A stretch of 64,000 bases of DNA from Allomyces macrogynus ATCC 38327 (GCA_000151295.1 GG745331.1:347483-411482), one strand, 5' to 3'; positions 37,285 through 49,748 are shown, numbered from the stretch's first letter. The notes: generated by a model from the sequence alone, not told the origin. Made by a program: numbers and translations.

Positions 37285-38820
37285 GATGCGGATTGCAACG
37301 ACTTGGGAACAGACGCCGAGTGGAAACTTGGTGGAGATTCGTTGTCAAAGTCGGGTTTGCTTGCTTGCACAGAAATGATCGCTTGAGAGACGATCAAGAA
37401 TCTCGCGCAGCAACCTAACCTAATTGGGATTGGGTCCACGCGATGGATACAGCCAAGCTCGGACTCTGAATCACATCGTTCAGCAACGCATCACCCTTGA
37501 CCACCCTGACGAGAAATGCTCTGGACATGAGGGCGGTGGTACCCGCTCGTCCTGGTCTCGATCGCGCCAGAAATCGGTTCATTGGTCTGGATCTTGTAAC
37601 TCGGAGTTGTCGTGACCGTTTGTCGGCCTGATCATGGAGCGGTGTCAGACCGCGGCGCTGTGAGCTTCTCATGCCTACCACTTTGCTTCTCGCACCGGTC
37701 GCAACGCAGGATTACTGTGGGTGGATCAGGACATGCTGATTCTGAGACTTGAGACATGGCAGGCCTGGCCGTCGCGATCATTTCAGCTGTGCCAGACTGA
37801 CACAGACTCCCAAGAAAAATTGAAACACGAGCAGCCAAAATAGACCGAGCGCGTTCAACGCCATCTTCTCCACCCATTTATCGTGGACGAGAGTGAGGTC
37901 AAAAGCGTTACGGGCGCACAGTGGCGACCGCCCCCATGTCTGAGTGGACAACGATCACCACACAGAGCAGCGGGCCATTGTGGCCGGTCCTGCATGGAGG
38001 TATGAGGCAGAGTGCCCATTGTCGCCATGTGTTCGGGCAACATGCCCGGCAATGTTCCGGTCGAGTTGACTGGGCGTTGACCCAAGTCCGAACGCATCAG
38101 GGTGTTGAGTGAGTGCGTGCCTCGGGCGCGTTGATGTCAAGTCTTGGGCCGCAAACAGGGGTATGAACCGAGGAGGCCGCCGTGATCACGAGCTGATGTT
38201 GAGCAACGATGCAAATGCGGTCGGCAAAGCCAGACTTGAGCCGTAGGCGGTGCAGGCCGACCGCGTCGTCACTGTCCACCACTTTTTCCTCGGCCCCGTC
38301 GTCAGTGACGGGTGGGTGTGTCGCGTCGTCGTCTTGGGGCAAGACTGTGCCATTCTGTGGCGCCGCAGCGGGCCGGATTGGTTGTTCTCGTATTTTGGCT
38401 CATGCCAAGTTTGATGTCATGGGGTGCCGGGCCGTATCCGTTGAACTCGACGACGGGCACGACGTCGGGGACGGTTGGTTGCAGTGGCCGAGCGACCAGC
38501 GAGGACGAGGCGAGCCCCACTGTGCAGCCCAGAGGCCTTTTCGCGTAACCGAGATGTGGCGGTGAACGGGCTTGAGCGCCTGGCAACCGACCCACCCATT
38601 GCTCGTGCCTTAACCATCGTCGGACGCGTGATGAATATCAACAGAGCAACTGTTGCACGAAGCCAAGAAAATCAATCAAGCTGGGCCCACCTGGCCAGCA
38701 AGTGATCAAAACCGAGGCCCAGCGGCCGACATTGCTCCTCCTCTCCCATTTCACGGCCGAGCAGCAACCCCCCTCCCTCTTCTTCTCTTGACCTTGTTCA
38801 AGGACCCCCTTGTTGCAATC
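37285..38820. other. Divergent intergenic region between kinesin-13 and Hsp70
   Basis: 1.5 kb with lower GC than its flanks. No open frame above about 120 codons shows coding character, and I see no clear heat-shock element array. It must hold the Hsp70 promoter. Confidence 0.55.
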
Positions 38821-41058
38821 ATGTCGTCGTACACGGAATCTTTTTCGGGCGGGATCGGCATCGGTACGCGTGCCTCTGCCCAATGAACCGGCCACCACCA
38901 GCACCAGCGCCCTTCACCATTTTCTGTCGCCGAGCTGGCAAGAACGGCGCGGTCGTCCCGCCAGCGCTGCTGTCGCAGCTGCCGCTCCTCGTGCTGGCGG
39001 GAACGACCATCCGTAGCTTCCGCATTCCCGGTGCTGTCGGGCATGATTGTCTGTTCAGTTGAGCAAATATCCGTTCGCCTGGCCTCCCCTTCCCTCATCG
39101 CTTGGCGGCCTTCATTCGTAACCCCGGCCTTCATTCGTAACCCCGTCGTAACTCGCCCAGAATTCTGACGCCGTCTGTCTTTTCGCCCATGATAACCAGA
39201 TCTTGGCACGACTTACTCGTGCGTCGCCTACATGACGGCCGACGGCCGCGTCGAGGTCATCCCCAACGAGCAGGGTAACCGCACGACGCCCTCGTACGTC
39301 GCCTTCACGTCGACGGAGCGTCTGATTGGCGACGCTGCCAAGAACCAGGCGGCCATGAACCCGAAGAACACGGTCTTTGACGCCAAGCGTCTTATTGGCC
39401 GTCGTTTCGACGAGCCCTCGGTCAAGAAGGACATGGCGCTCTGGCCCTTCACCGTCGTCGACCAGGACGGCGCTCCCTTCATCCAGGTCGAGTACATGGG
39501 TGAGGAGAAGACCTTCTCGCCGCAGGAGATCTCGGCCATGGTCCTCGTCAAGATGCGCGAGATTGCCGAGATGAAGATTGGCCAGTCGGTCGCCAAGGCC
39601 GTTGTCACCGTCCCCGCCTACTTCAACGACTCGCAGCGTCAGGCGACCAAGGACGCCGGTTCGATTGCCGGCCTCGAGGTCCTGCGTATCATCAACGAGC
39701 CGACGGCCGCCGCCATCGCCTACGGTCTCGACAAGAAGAACAAGGAGGCTGCCGGCGAGAAGACGGTCCTGATTTTCGATCTCGGTGGTGGTACCTTCGA
39801 TGTGTCGCTGCTCACGATCGCCGACGGTGTCTTCACGGTCAAGGCCACGGCCGGTGACACGCACCTTGGTGGTGAGGATTTCGACAACACGCTCGTGAAC
39901 CACTTCGCGACCGAGTTCCAGCGCAAGCACAAGAAGGACCTGACGGGCGACAAGCGCGCGCTGCGTCGTCTTCGCACGGCCTGCGAGCGCGCCAAGCGCT
40001 CGCTCTCGACGCTGGCCAAGGCCACGGTCGAGATCGACTCGCTCTTCGAGGGTGTCGACTTCTACTCGACCATCACCCGCGCCAAGTTCGAGGACATCAA
40101 CGCTGCGGCCTTCGGCTCGACGCTGGAGCCCGTCAAGCAGGTGCTCAAGGACGCCAAGGTCGACAAGAAGTCGGTCGACGATATTGTCCTTGTTGGTGGG
40201 TCGACGCGTATCCCCAAGATCCAGTCGCTGCTCGTCGACTTCTTTGACGGTAAGGAGCTCAACAAGTCGATCAACCCCGACGAGGCCGTTGCCTACGGTG
40301 CCGCCGTCCAGGCTGCCGTCCTGACGGGCACCGCCTCGGCCCAGACCGCCGACCTGCTGCTGCTCGATGTCGTCCCGCTGTCGCTTGGTGTGGAGATGGA
40401 GGGCGGTATCATGGGTGTCGTTGTCCCGCGCAACACGCCGATCCCGACCATCAAGAAGCGCGTCTTCACGACGACGCACGACGGTCAGACGACTGTCGAG
40501 TTCCCGATTTACGAGGGCGAGCGCACCATGACGCGCGACAACAACCTGCTCGGCGAGTTCACGCTCTCGGGTCTCCCGCCGGCGCCGCGCGGCGTGCCCG
40601 AGCTCGAGACCGTCTTTGAGCTCGACGCCAACGGTCTGCTCAAGGTCACGGCCACGGAACGCACGTCGGGTCTCTCGGCCAACGTGACCATCTCGAACAA
40701 GGCTGGCCGTCTCTCGGGTGACGAGATCACCAAGCTGATTGCCGAGGCCGAGAAGTTCAAGAAGTCGGACGCGGAGCACACCGCTCGCATCGAGGCCAAG
40801 CAGCAGCTCGAGGAGTACATGTACCAGGTCGAGAACACGCTCAACGACGCCAACGTCGCCACCAAGCTCAAGTCGGCCGACCTTATCATTGAGGAGCTTG
40901 CCGAGGCCATGGAGTGGCTCGAGGTTGACGGCAAGGAGGCCGCCAAGGAGGACTTTGTCGCGCGTAAGAAGAAGATTGAGCGCACCGTCACCAAGGTTTT
41001 CGCGTCCATGTACGCGCAGGAAGCCAAGAAGGGCGGCCGTGGCGGTCGTCGCAAGTAA
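38821..41058 (+). CDS. Cytosolic Hsp70-family chaperone without EEVD
   Basis: ATP-driven chaperone. Two exons (38821-38863 and 39200-41058) give 633 aa; the intron is 336 nt, the longest in the window. The join restores [15 protein letters not shown], the family signature. The ATPase domain has [28 protein letters not shown] and [11 protein letters not shown]. The substrate domain has [15 protein letters not shown] and [20 protein letters not shown]. The latter, together with [14 protein letters not shown], resembles the ribosome-associated SSB type. [28 protein letters not shown] and the C-terminal lid look more like SSA. The protein ends in GGRGGRRK rather than EEVD, so TPR cochaperones such as HOP and CHIP should not bind through the usual motif. 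Codons are strongly biased to C-ending ones, as in highly expressed genes. An antisense frame of 662 codons is only a shadow. Confidence 0.95.
39107..39144. repeat. 19-base tandem duplication inside the Hsp70 intron
   Basis: The unit GGCCTTCATTCGTAACCCC is repeated twice, exactly, in direct tandem near the 3' end of the only Hsp70 intron, 55 bases before the acceptor. Confidence 0.85.
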
Positions 41059-41854
41059 GGTGCGCGCTTCGTTGAGTTGGCGTGTTGGTGGGCGGTGCAC
41101 TCGCTGCGCTGCTCCCGCGCCATTGGTGTGTGGGCCGTGCTGGGTTCGTGCGTGTGATGGGTTGTGCTAGTAGGTAGTGTCCGTGGATTTGCCTCTGCGG
41201 AATTCAAATTGTAGATTTTGTTGCTCCATTTTCCTGGTTGGTATCACTTGGCTGGCTTCCGCTGGCTTCTGCGGGATTGCGCTGGATTTGCGTTCAACTC
41301 CTAGTTGACCTTTCGCATCACGGTGCATGAAAATGCGGATGCAGGATTCAGACACCCGAGGGTCGGATGCGGCAGTCGGATCTCAAACGTCAGCGCAGAA
41401 GCGACCATGTCGTAACCATGGTTGGCGTGCTTGCTGGTGGGGTGCCATGGCAACGGTGGTGCGTGGGCTCACGTGTTGAATAACGACCACTTCGCCGACG
41501 CCGCCGCGCGTCGCGTGCAAACGGCGTCGTCTTCTCATCCTCCTCGCCTGCTCTCGGACGACTGACGACGCCGTGCGCGCGAACCGTGCAAACCGCTGCA
41601 ACAAGTGCCAGTGCCCTTGCCAGTGCCAGTGCCAAGCTCGTCTTCAAGTTCGAGCCAAACTGGTCAACTCCGGCCGAAAATATCCCCCGCTGGGCAGTCC
41701 GCACGCTATTGTGCTCCCCACCTTCGACCTCGCGTCCCGCTTGCTACAAGTCGAGCCGCTGCTGCTCGACGCCCGTGTTCCCCGCCGTTTCCCGGCCATA
41801 TCCGTCCTGTTCCCGACCCGACAACCCGTTTGATTCCGCTGTTCTCTGCCCAAT
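41059..41854. other. Intergenic region between Hsp70 and eIF2A
   Basis: 796 bases, AT-richer than its neighbours just after the Hsp70 stop. Open frames that run from 41586 into eIF2A are artefacts of the unremoved first intron of that gene. No other feature is visible. Confidence 0.6.
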
Positions 41855-43956
41855 ATGCAAAAGTCGCAGCAAATCGTTGCCTGTACGCCCCGTCCGCCCA
41901 CCGCCTTACGCTGCCGGCTCCAGTCGCTCAAATTGGACACCAACCCTTGCAGACCGCTCCGGCGCCGATATCGCGGCCTGCGACCCGTTCAACCCGGAGG
42001 CTGCGCTCGCAACGCCGTTTGCCCGCACTGGCGCGTTCCGCCATTTTGAATACTCGCGCGACGGCTCTTCGCTCGCCTATGTCGGCCCCGAAGGGTGCGG
42101 GCTCTGCCGCTTATCCACCAACTTGCTCCCTGCCCTTGGATCTGACCGAACGAACGCTCTTGTGAATCGAACAGGTTAACCGTCGTCAACGTCGCGACCG
42201 GCGAAGACGTCTACACGTTTGCACGAAAGGGCATCATTGAGGTGTCCGTGTCGCCCAATGGCTCGTTTGTGTGCACGTGGGAGCGCCAAGGTCTGTGCTG
42301 TTACTCTTCTTTTTGCTCTCCCTGATCGATTCTCCGCGGTGTTCAGCGCGCTCACTCTCGCACCTGATCCACGTTGTAGCGCGCCCGGACCCGGAAACCA
42401 AGAAGCCGCATTTGAACCTGCTCATCCACTGCCTGACGACCAAGACCGTGATCGCCGAGCACGCGCACAAGGCGCAAGCGTCGTGGGCGCCGCAATGGAC
42501 CGACGACGAGACCATGTACGCGCGGCTCACGTCGAATGCCGAGGTCACCATTTACTCGACGGCGCAGCGCGGGTCCACGTTCAAGCTACGCGCGACCAAC
42601 ATTGCCGCCTACTCGCTCTCGCCCGGCCGTAACCCGCACATTGCCATTTTCATCCCGGAGGCCAAGAACGGCAATCCGGCGATTGTCAAGATGTTCAGTC
42701 TTGGCAACTTTAACGTGCCCATTTCCAACAAGACCTTCTTCAAGGCCGACAAGATCAAGTTTATTTGGAACAAGATTGGGACCGGCGTGCTGCTGCTCAC
42801 GTCGACTGAAGTCGATGCGACGGGCCAGAGCTACTATGGCGAGAACAACCTGTACTACATGAGCACGGCCGGGAACTGGGATTGCCGCGTGACGCTCGGT
42901 ACGTTATTGATTGCATGACTCGATTCTTTGCGCTCACAACCGATTCTAACAGCCTTGGCTTGGTTGTTTGTAGACAAGGAGGGCCCGATCCACGACGTCG
43001 CATGGGCGCCCAACTCCAAGGAGTTTGCCGTGACCTACGGGTTCATCCCGTCCAAGACGGCGCTCTTCTCGTACCGCGCTGACCCGATCTTCGAGTTTGG
43101 CACAGGCCCGCGCAACACCGTCTCGTTCAGCCCAAACGGCCGCATCCTGTGCATTGGCGGGTTCGGCAACTTGCCCGGGCAGCTCGACTTCTGGGACATG
43201 ACCAAGCGCGCCAAGATCGCGTCGGTCTCGTGCCCAAACTCGACGCAGCTGTCGTGGTCGCCTGACGGCCGGTACCTGCTCACCTCCACGCTCTCGCCGC
43301 GCCTGCGTGTCGATAACGGCTGGAAACTCTGGCATTACCGCGGCGTCTGCGTCGCGTCGCACGCCGCCAAGGAACTGTTCCAGGTTATGTGGCGGCCGTG
43401 CACGCAGCTCGCGCCGAACCCGGAGTCCTGGGCGAAACGCGAATTGTCGCCCGCGCCCGCGGGGCTCGTCGAGGCCGTGAAACCGAAACCCGCGGGGGCC
43501 TACCGCCCGCCGTCGGCTCGACTCGGGCCGCGCGCCGTGCCCGGTGCCTCGTTCACGCAGCCGCCGCCGCAGAAACGTACGGTGCCTGGCGCGCCGCAGA
43601 CGGGTGGTCTTGTCCCGCGGAACGGCAGCCCGCAGCAGCAGCAGTCGCGCGGGAACTCGGCAAGCCCGGCTGGCGCGCAGCAGCAGCAGAACGGCAACCG
43701 TGGTCGCACGCAGGGTGGGAAGCCAGCGTCCCCGGCACCTGCGCCCGCGGCCGATGCGGCGCCCGCGCCAGGCACGGACCCGGCGTCAATTGAGAAGCGG
43801 TCGCAGTACCTGATCAAGAAGCTCAAGCAGATTATGGGGCTCAAGCAGAAGATGGCGAATGGCGAGACGCTCGACCCGGCGCAGGTGCGCAAGCTCGAGA
43901 GTGAGGGCGAGGTGCGCATGCAGTTGGCCGAGATGGGCGTCACGCCGCCTCTGTAG
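41855..43956 (+). CDS. EIF2A: Translation initiation factor eIF2A (WD-repeat)
   Basis: Single-polypeptide factor (not the eIF2 alpha subunit) that can deliver initiator tRNA to the 40S subunit without GTP. Five exons (41855-41882, 41953-42094, 42175-42290, 42380-42898, 42974-43956) give 595 aa. Exon 1 encodes only MQKSQQIVA plus one base; it was chosen because splicing gives QIVAYRSGADI, which fits the family N-terminus. The beta-propeller includes FEYSRDGSSLAYVGPEG, SPNGSFVCTWERQ, NLLIHCLTTKTV, SLGNFNVPISNKTFFKADK and RNTVSFSPNGRILCIGGFGN, ending with DGRYLLTSTLSPRLRVDNG. The tail has Pro/Gln-rich low complexity with QQQQ runs and a conserved helical C-terminus (YLIKKLKQIMGLKQK). The blades and the tail match the family closely. 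Confidence 0.94.
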
Positions 43957-44336
43957 TACCGCGGTTGTGCGGGCAGGGTCGAGTCTCGTCGCGGTCTCGT
44001 CGTGTCGACGGCCGCCGATGGTGGGGCCAGAGCAGCGCGGCATGGCATTGCATAATATATGGTGTCGAGGAGAGCAAGGAAGCAAACATTATTGGATGAG
44101 TTTTGAAGCTGGTTCGAATCAGCAACACTTTCGCCACGTCACAATCACGTTATCGCGCCGTCCGCACGTTCAAGCGGCCCAGCATATGTCATGGCAAATG
44201 GCCACTGCCGAAGACCGTCCGACGATTTCAACTCACGCTGTCGCTCCTGTTGGGATTTTCGGTCAAGACTCGCTCAGCTGTCCGGCCGACTTGTCGCATT
44301 TGCAAGAGAACAACCAGAAATCAGAAACCAGCAACC
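43957..44336. other. Intergenic region upstream of the CoA-binding protein
   Basis: 380 bases without a recognisable gene. A GGTTCGAATC string at 44109 resembles a tRNA B box but has no supporting arms (see rejected items). Confidence 0.55.
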
Positions 44337-44832
44337 ATGGCCAGCTTGACCCGCCAAATGGCCACTTTCTTTGAGTCGTCGCGGTTCGCTGTGGTTGGCG
44401 CGTCGATTGACAAGAAGAAGTTTGGCAACCGCGTCCTGTGCTGGTATATCGACCACAGGAAGCCTGTCACGCCCGTGCACCCGGTGCGCACCTCTTTTTT
44501 GGAACCAGCACGATGTTGATGGTGCAACGTAATTGCTAACCACTGCCATGATCACCACGGCCCGACCACTGCAGAAAGAGAGAGAAATCGAGGGCATCGT
44601 GGCCATCCCCTCGCTCGCCGACCTGACGGGTGAGCCCACCGACGTGTCCGTGTCGGTGATCACGCCTCCGACCGTGACCAAGGGCGTGCTCGAGCAGGGC
44701 GTCGCCAAGGGGATCACCAAATTTTGGCTGCAACCCGGCGCCGAGTTCCCCGGGTGGCAGGCGTTTGCCGACGAGCACAAGGTGCTCGTCATTGCGCAGG
44801 GCCCATGCGTGCTGCGCGACGCCAAGCTGTAA
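44337..44832 (+). CDS. CoA-binding-domain protein (YccU-like), 134 aa
   Basis: Two exons (44337-44483 and 44575-44832) with a 91-nt intron give 134 aa, the length of stand-alone CoA-binding-domain proteins. The start is ACCATGG. The Rossmann-type fold is shown by FAVVGASIDKKKFGN near the N-terminus, WYIDHRKPVTPVHP, then after the intron GIVAIPSLADL, DVSVSVITPPTVTKGVLE, KFWLQPGAEF and a C-terminal VIAQGPCVLRDAKL with the conserved Cys. These proteins resemble the nucleotide-binding half of succinyl-CoA synthetase but lack catalytic domains; their physiological role is unclear. The intron falls between the second strand and the following helix. The family call is firm and the function is not known. 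Confidence 0.88.
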
Positions 44833-46187
44833 CGCGCATGGGCGGGCGGGATCGCTCGTTTCGCGGGCTCGGACGGTCTGACCATATTCGTGCGGGCGCG
44901 CACGACCTTCTCCACCTGGTGACAAGTAACGGCGCGGCCACAACGGTGGAGGTGCGAAATGAAATGTATCGCTGATGTTCGTTTTGGCTGCTTGGACCAT
45001 GAAGAGAGAGTGTTATTTCAAAGGCGCTTCCCGGCTGCCAGCAATCTGGTGCACCAAGACGATTTGCGCGATATTTTTCAGTTAGCAAGAGCGAACACCT
45101 GGTCGGCTGCTCTTGCGGATGGCGACAACGCTGCCAAAATGCGATTTGCGCCCAGGGTCATGGGGCAGTGCCAACTTTTGCCGAATGGTCAAGCAACGAA
45201 TGGCACACCTTGTCGCTGGGTCCGACAGCCCAAATCATTTCATTTGCGCACGTTGTCCACCAAGTGTTCTTGCTCGAGGCTTGCAGCATCACCCCGCCAT
45301 CACAACGTCGATGCCGCCAATACTATCTCGGACTCGCTGCATTCGCATGCAGATAGGAGTGCGATTGGGGCCCGCGCCGACGCCGTGGTTGACCAAGCCG
45401 CGGCCAAAAGGAGAATGGGGGTTTGGTGCTCGTTAATGCCGATGCTTCACGCCGACCAACGGCGCTCTTCCACCCAGCAGACGCCAGCGGATGCCTTTTC
45501 AAATCCCAAAAATGAAATCCCTGGCGCGCTAGTATTTATTTATGAAACGTTCGAGAATAGTCGCCGGAAACGAAGAGGTGGCTCGCTCAGCATGAAGCGC
45601 TGCCGTACACCACTCGGGCCGGGTCAGACGAGCCACCAGGAGCCACTCGCCCACTTGGCTTTCGACACGACGCAAGACCCTCCAAGGTTGCTTGCAGGTC
45701 GCGCGCGCCACACCGTCGCCACCATTTTTTCCTTTCTTCCCCCGTTGATCACCGCGCCGACGACGGGCGGCCGTTCCGGGACGGCTGGCGTGCCCACGCT
45801 GGCGTCATCCAAGCACGTTGCGCGCGGGGCGAGCCATGCACGTTCAGGTTCGGCGCGCGCACACCGTTTGACGGCAACTGCTCCCTCGCTCGGATCTCTC
45901 TCTCTCTCGCCTCTCTCTTCAGTCTCTCACGACGCCGCCAAACAAAACTCGCGCCGTCGCTCACCGGACCTGCACGAGACGCCCTACCGCGGCCGGTTCC
46001 ATCAAGTTTGATCACCGCTGATCACCCGGACCCGGCAACGGAGCTCATTGTTCAACCAACAATCAACGTTTCCGGGGCCCCTTTGCTGCCGACCCCCCGA
46101 TTCTGCGCAGATCCGCCTCGATAGCGCTGATCCAACAAGACCCGGCCAACACATCCATCCGGTGCTTTACGAACGGCGACCCGCACC
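44833..46187. other. Intergenic region upstream of the class C receptor
   Basis: 1.36 kb. One plus-strand frame of 350 codons (44959-46011) is open but has unremarkable, GC-driven composition with no motif; I treat it as noncoding. Near 45896-45920 there is a short CT-rich stretch (CTCTCTCTCTCTCGC), possibly a leader or promoter element. Confidence 0.5.
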
Positions 46188-49100
46188 ATGCACGATCTCG
46201 ACCGCAGCAGCGACCCGCGGTCGCCACGGCCGCATGTGGCCGAGACGTCTGCGCCGTGTTTGATCCGGACTTGGGCCGGCTTGGCCATGGTCGTATTTGC
46301 CGTCGCTTTGCTCGCCGCAGTACCAGTCGCCGGCGCGACCGAGTTCAAGATTGCCGTGTCGTTGCCCTTGTCGTGTACGATCTATTCGCACATCGCTGAG
46401 ATACGACCAGCGTAACACTTCGAACAATGGCGTTGACTGATCGTTCATTCATCACCAGCGCCCGGCGATGGGTACTCGGCCACGGGCATCAAGGAGGCGC
46501 TCGAAATGGGGTTTGACGAGGTCAACCAATGGGCCGCGTCGAGCTTCAACGGCAACAAGTTTTCGATGCTCATGTGCGTTCCTTGTTCGTGAATGACGAC
46601 AATCTAACGGAGATTGAACGCCGGACTGATCGTCGCGCGCACCTTGGTTCTGAATTAGGTACGACTCGTACAATTCGACGTCGTCGAGTGTCAAGAACAT
46701 GTTCCAGGCCGACAAGGACGGCGCGGTCGCCATGGTCGGCGATTACTTGTCATCGAGTACGTTCCGGGTGCCATGCAGCCGCAACTACGTTTTTTGCCAT
46801 TCTCGCGCGACCCGTCACTCACCCGTTGGTCGTTTTTGCAGCGGTTATTCCGCAAGCTCTCGCCGGCAACAACTTCCAAATGTGGCAGTGTAGTGCGTCG
46901 GCGTCGTCGCCCACGCTCAGCAACAAGAGCGACTTCAAGTACTTTTTCAGGTCCGTCGCCCACCTCGCGTTGAACGCCGAAATGCGAGCGCAGAACAGTG
47001 GACTGACTAAATATCTTTGTTCTCCACTCTCATCCAGGACGATCCCAGTGCGTTTTCAATCGAGGATGTGAGCGGCTCATTTGATCGCGGCACTCACTCT
47101 TGCTTCACCACCAGGCCGACAAGACGCAGGGTGCCGCGCTCGCGATCTTCGTCAAGGGGATGGGATGGAAAAACGTGGCCATCATGGCGTCGTCTGACGA
47201 CTATGGCGAGGGTACGGAACCCGCACACGCGACAACACGCACGATGTGATTGAATGGCTTATTCCTCATTCGTTCCTCTCATATAGGCATCAAGCAAGTC
47301 TTTACCGAAAAGGCCGGCGACCTGGGCCTGCGCATCGCGTCGGTGCAGTCCTACTCGCCCGGCGACCCCACGGGCCGGTCCTACGATATTGCCGTCGAGG
47401 GCATTCGCACGTCGGGCGTGCGCGTCATCGTGTTCATGGGTCTGCACGAGGACCTGATCCCGATCGCGCGCATTGCGCGCAAGGCCGGCGTTATTGGTGC
47501 TGACTGGGCGTGGGTCGCGTCTGAGGGTGTCTCGACGCTCGACGAGGCCATTATGCACGCCGAGGCGCAGGGCGACCACTCGACCTACTCGGACCAGGAC
47601 AAGGAAAACACGAACGGCCTCATTTTCATGTTTCCGGCCGAGTCGGGCGCCGGGTTCAAGGATTTCTTGGCCGCTTACCAGCAGCGGTTCAAGCGCCCGG
47701 ATACGCTGTTTTACGCGACGCTGTTCAAGGTGCGTACATCGTGCTCGCGTGGACTCGTCATCTGAGCGTCATGGGCTCATGCTGATCGGTTCGCGCTTTG
47801 GTTTCCGTTTTCTAGGATTGCCTGACGGCACTGGCGCGCGGCATCGCCAAAATGGTCAAGGCCACCTCGGAAAAAGATGTACTTGCGCGCAAGTTCGGCA
47901 ACAACCAGATTGGCGATTTCCTCGAGACGTTCACATCGTCGACGTCGGGCACCGTCGAGTTTGACAAGAACGGTGACCGCATCATGGACTACTCGGCGTA
48001 AGTTTGATTGGCGTTGTGCACACCCTGCCGCACGGTTTGCTGACCATTACCTTCCCCGCTGACAGCATCAACCTGTACAACATGAAGCGCACGGTCGCGT
48101 GGACGGTGCGCTTGAGGAGCCAGACGATTGAACAGCGCGCCGATCCGACATTTTTCTCGGGCACCAAGGAGCCGCCCAAAGACGAGCCCGACTTGCAGCG
48201 CGGGTACCCGCTCTTCACCGACATTGGCGCGATCGTGACCATGGGCTTGGCAGGGCTCTTGATTCTCTTGATCGTCGGCACACTGGGGTACCTGACTGTC
48301 AACCGCGAGCACAGCGCTGTCAAGCACATGTCGCTGCCGTTCATTTCGCTCACGTGCGCCGGTCTCGTCTTTGTGCTCGGTGCCACGTTCCTGTGGGTCG
48401 GCCAGCCGACGCCGTTGACGTGCATGCTGCGGCGCTGGATCTTTTTAATCGGGTTCGAGCTGACCATGTCGGCGGTCGCGGCCAAGGCCTACCGGTTGTA
48501 CAAGATCTTTGATAACGCTGCGCTCAGCAAGCTGCACAAGCTCAGCAACGTCAACCTCATGATCGGGTGCTCGTTGATCATTCTGATCCAGATTGGCATG
48601 CTCGCCGCGTTCACGTTCTTGGCGCCGCAGAAGAGCGTGCACATTGTGTCGTTTTCGTCGGACACATACGAGTGCGTCGCCGACAATGCGGGCATGGACC
48701 GGCTTTTCAACATTCTCTCGCTCGTCTACAATGGACTGCTCGTCGCGGCGGTTGCGTATCTTGCTTTTGTGACGCGCAAGGCGTACAGCCAGTTCCGCGA
48801 GAGCGTGTTCATCATGTACTCGGTGCGCTGTTTTTCGGTTTGATTTCTTGATCATGTCGCGTTCTCCGTGCTAACAAACTGGTGGTGGGTACTCGCAATA
48901 GGTGCAAAACATCTTCCTCAGCGCTGTCGTCGTGTCGCCGTTCCTGTTCATTATCGGCGGCGATTTTGCGCTCGGTGCTTACTACATCAAGGCCTTGACC
49001 GTGTGCTACGCCGTCGCATTCACGTACGCGTGCCTCGTCGGACGTATTGCCCTCGCACTGCATCTGGCCAAGTCCAAGTCGGCCAACACGGGCGTCAAGA

Positions 49101-49748
49101 TGAACCTCAGCAACGACCCGTCGAGCTCGGGTAACAATGGCATTTCGTCGGCCGAGAACCTGCCGGGCAAGCCGCAAACAATGCACGGAAAGTACCCTGT
49201 CAAGGTGCGCTCGAATTCTCACGATTTTGGCTCGTGTTTCCGCTGGTCAAGGATCTCATTCGTGGTTCCCTTTTTCTTCTTTTCAGATTGCCAACAAGCT
49301 CTTCGAGACGTGGCATACGAACCGTGTCATGCTCCTCGCGCTCGAGGGGTACCTGGCACTCACGCGCAACACGGGATCGACGGAATCGGGCAAGTTATTC
49401 AAGCTTCGCTCGATTACCTTTGATCCGAACCCCCCTTCGTACCCAATTTGTTTGGAAATTCGTGCCGACACGACATCCTACCTTATTCAATTCAACAAGG
49501 AGGAGGACAAGCAGAAATGGGTGCGCGCGCTCTCGGTCCATTGCCTGATCATGTCGAAATCGTCGGCCAACAAGTCGTCCAACAACGGCGTGTCGAATCT
49601 CGGCACGCACCCGGGAGTCGGCAACCCGAACACGTATGGTGCGCGCAGTCTGGCGTTCTCGGGCGGCGTCGGGATGGCTAGCAACAACAACGCGACGAGC
49701 CAGTTCCAGTCGCAGATTGGCGCGTATGTCGGCGCGGGCAAGAAGTAG
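46188..49748 (+). CDS. Class C (GABA-B-like) seven-helix receptor with C-terminal PH domain
   Basis: Plasma-membrane receptor with an extracellular Venus-flytrap module. Eleven exons (46188-46374, 46459-46573, 46659-46756, 46842-46950, 47038-47047, 47115-47211, 47287-47729, 47816-47997, 48066-48822, 48902-49204, 49287-49748) give 920 aa. A signal-anchor-like stretch (LAMVVFAVALLAAVPVAGA) precedes FKIAVSLPLS. The receptor-family ligand-binding region (PGDGYSATGIKEALEMGF, YFFRTIPADKTQGAAL, VAIMASSDDYGEG) runs to about residue 410. Seven hydrophobic helices run from about 467 to 720 with class C features (CMLRRWIF and AKAYRLYKIF). From about 768 there is a PH-like domain (ETWHTNRVMLLALEGYLALT ... 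FNKEEDKQKWVRALSVH) followed by a Asn/Gly/Ser-rich tail. Exon 5 is only 10 nt. The fused PH domain is unusual for this receptor class. Ligand unknown. Confidence 0.9.

Noticed and set aside
39112..41100. A 662-codon minus-strand frame across the Hsp70 gene
   Set aside because: It is the mirror of the strongly codon-biased Hsp70 frame. Its composition is Leu/Arg/Gly-rich, and it has no domain.
44040..44125. A possible tRNA suggested by GGTTCGAATC at 44109
   Set aside because: The bases around it do not form a T-arm, and no A box or acceptor stem is found at the proper distance.
44959..46011. A 350-codon open frame between the CoA-binding protein and the receptor
   Set aside because: No motif or domain and a composition like other chance frames. 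Stretches such as the CT-rich part look like leader DNA. It would need transcript evidence.
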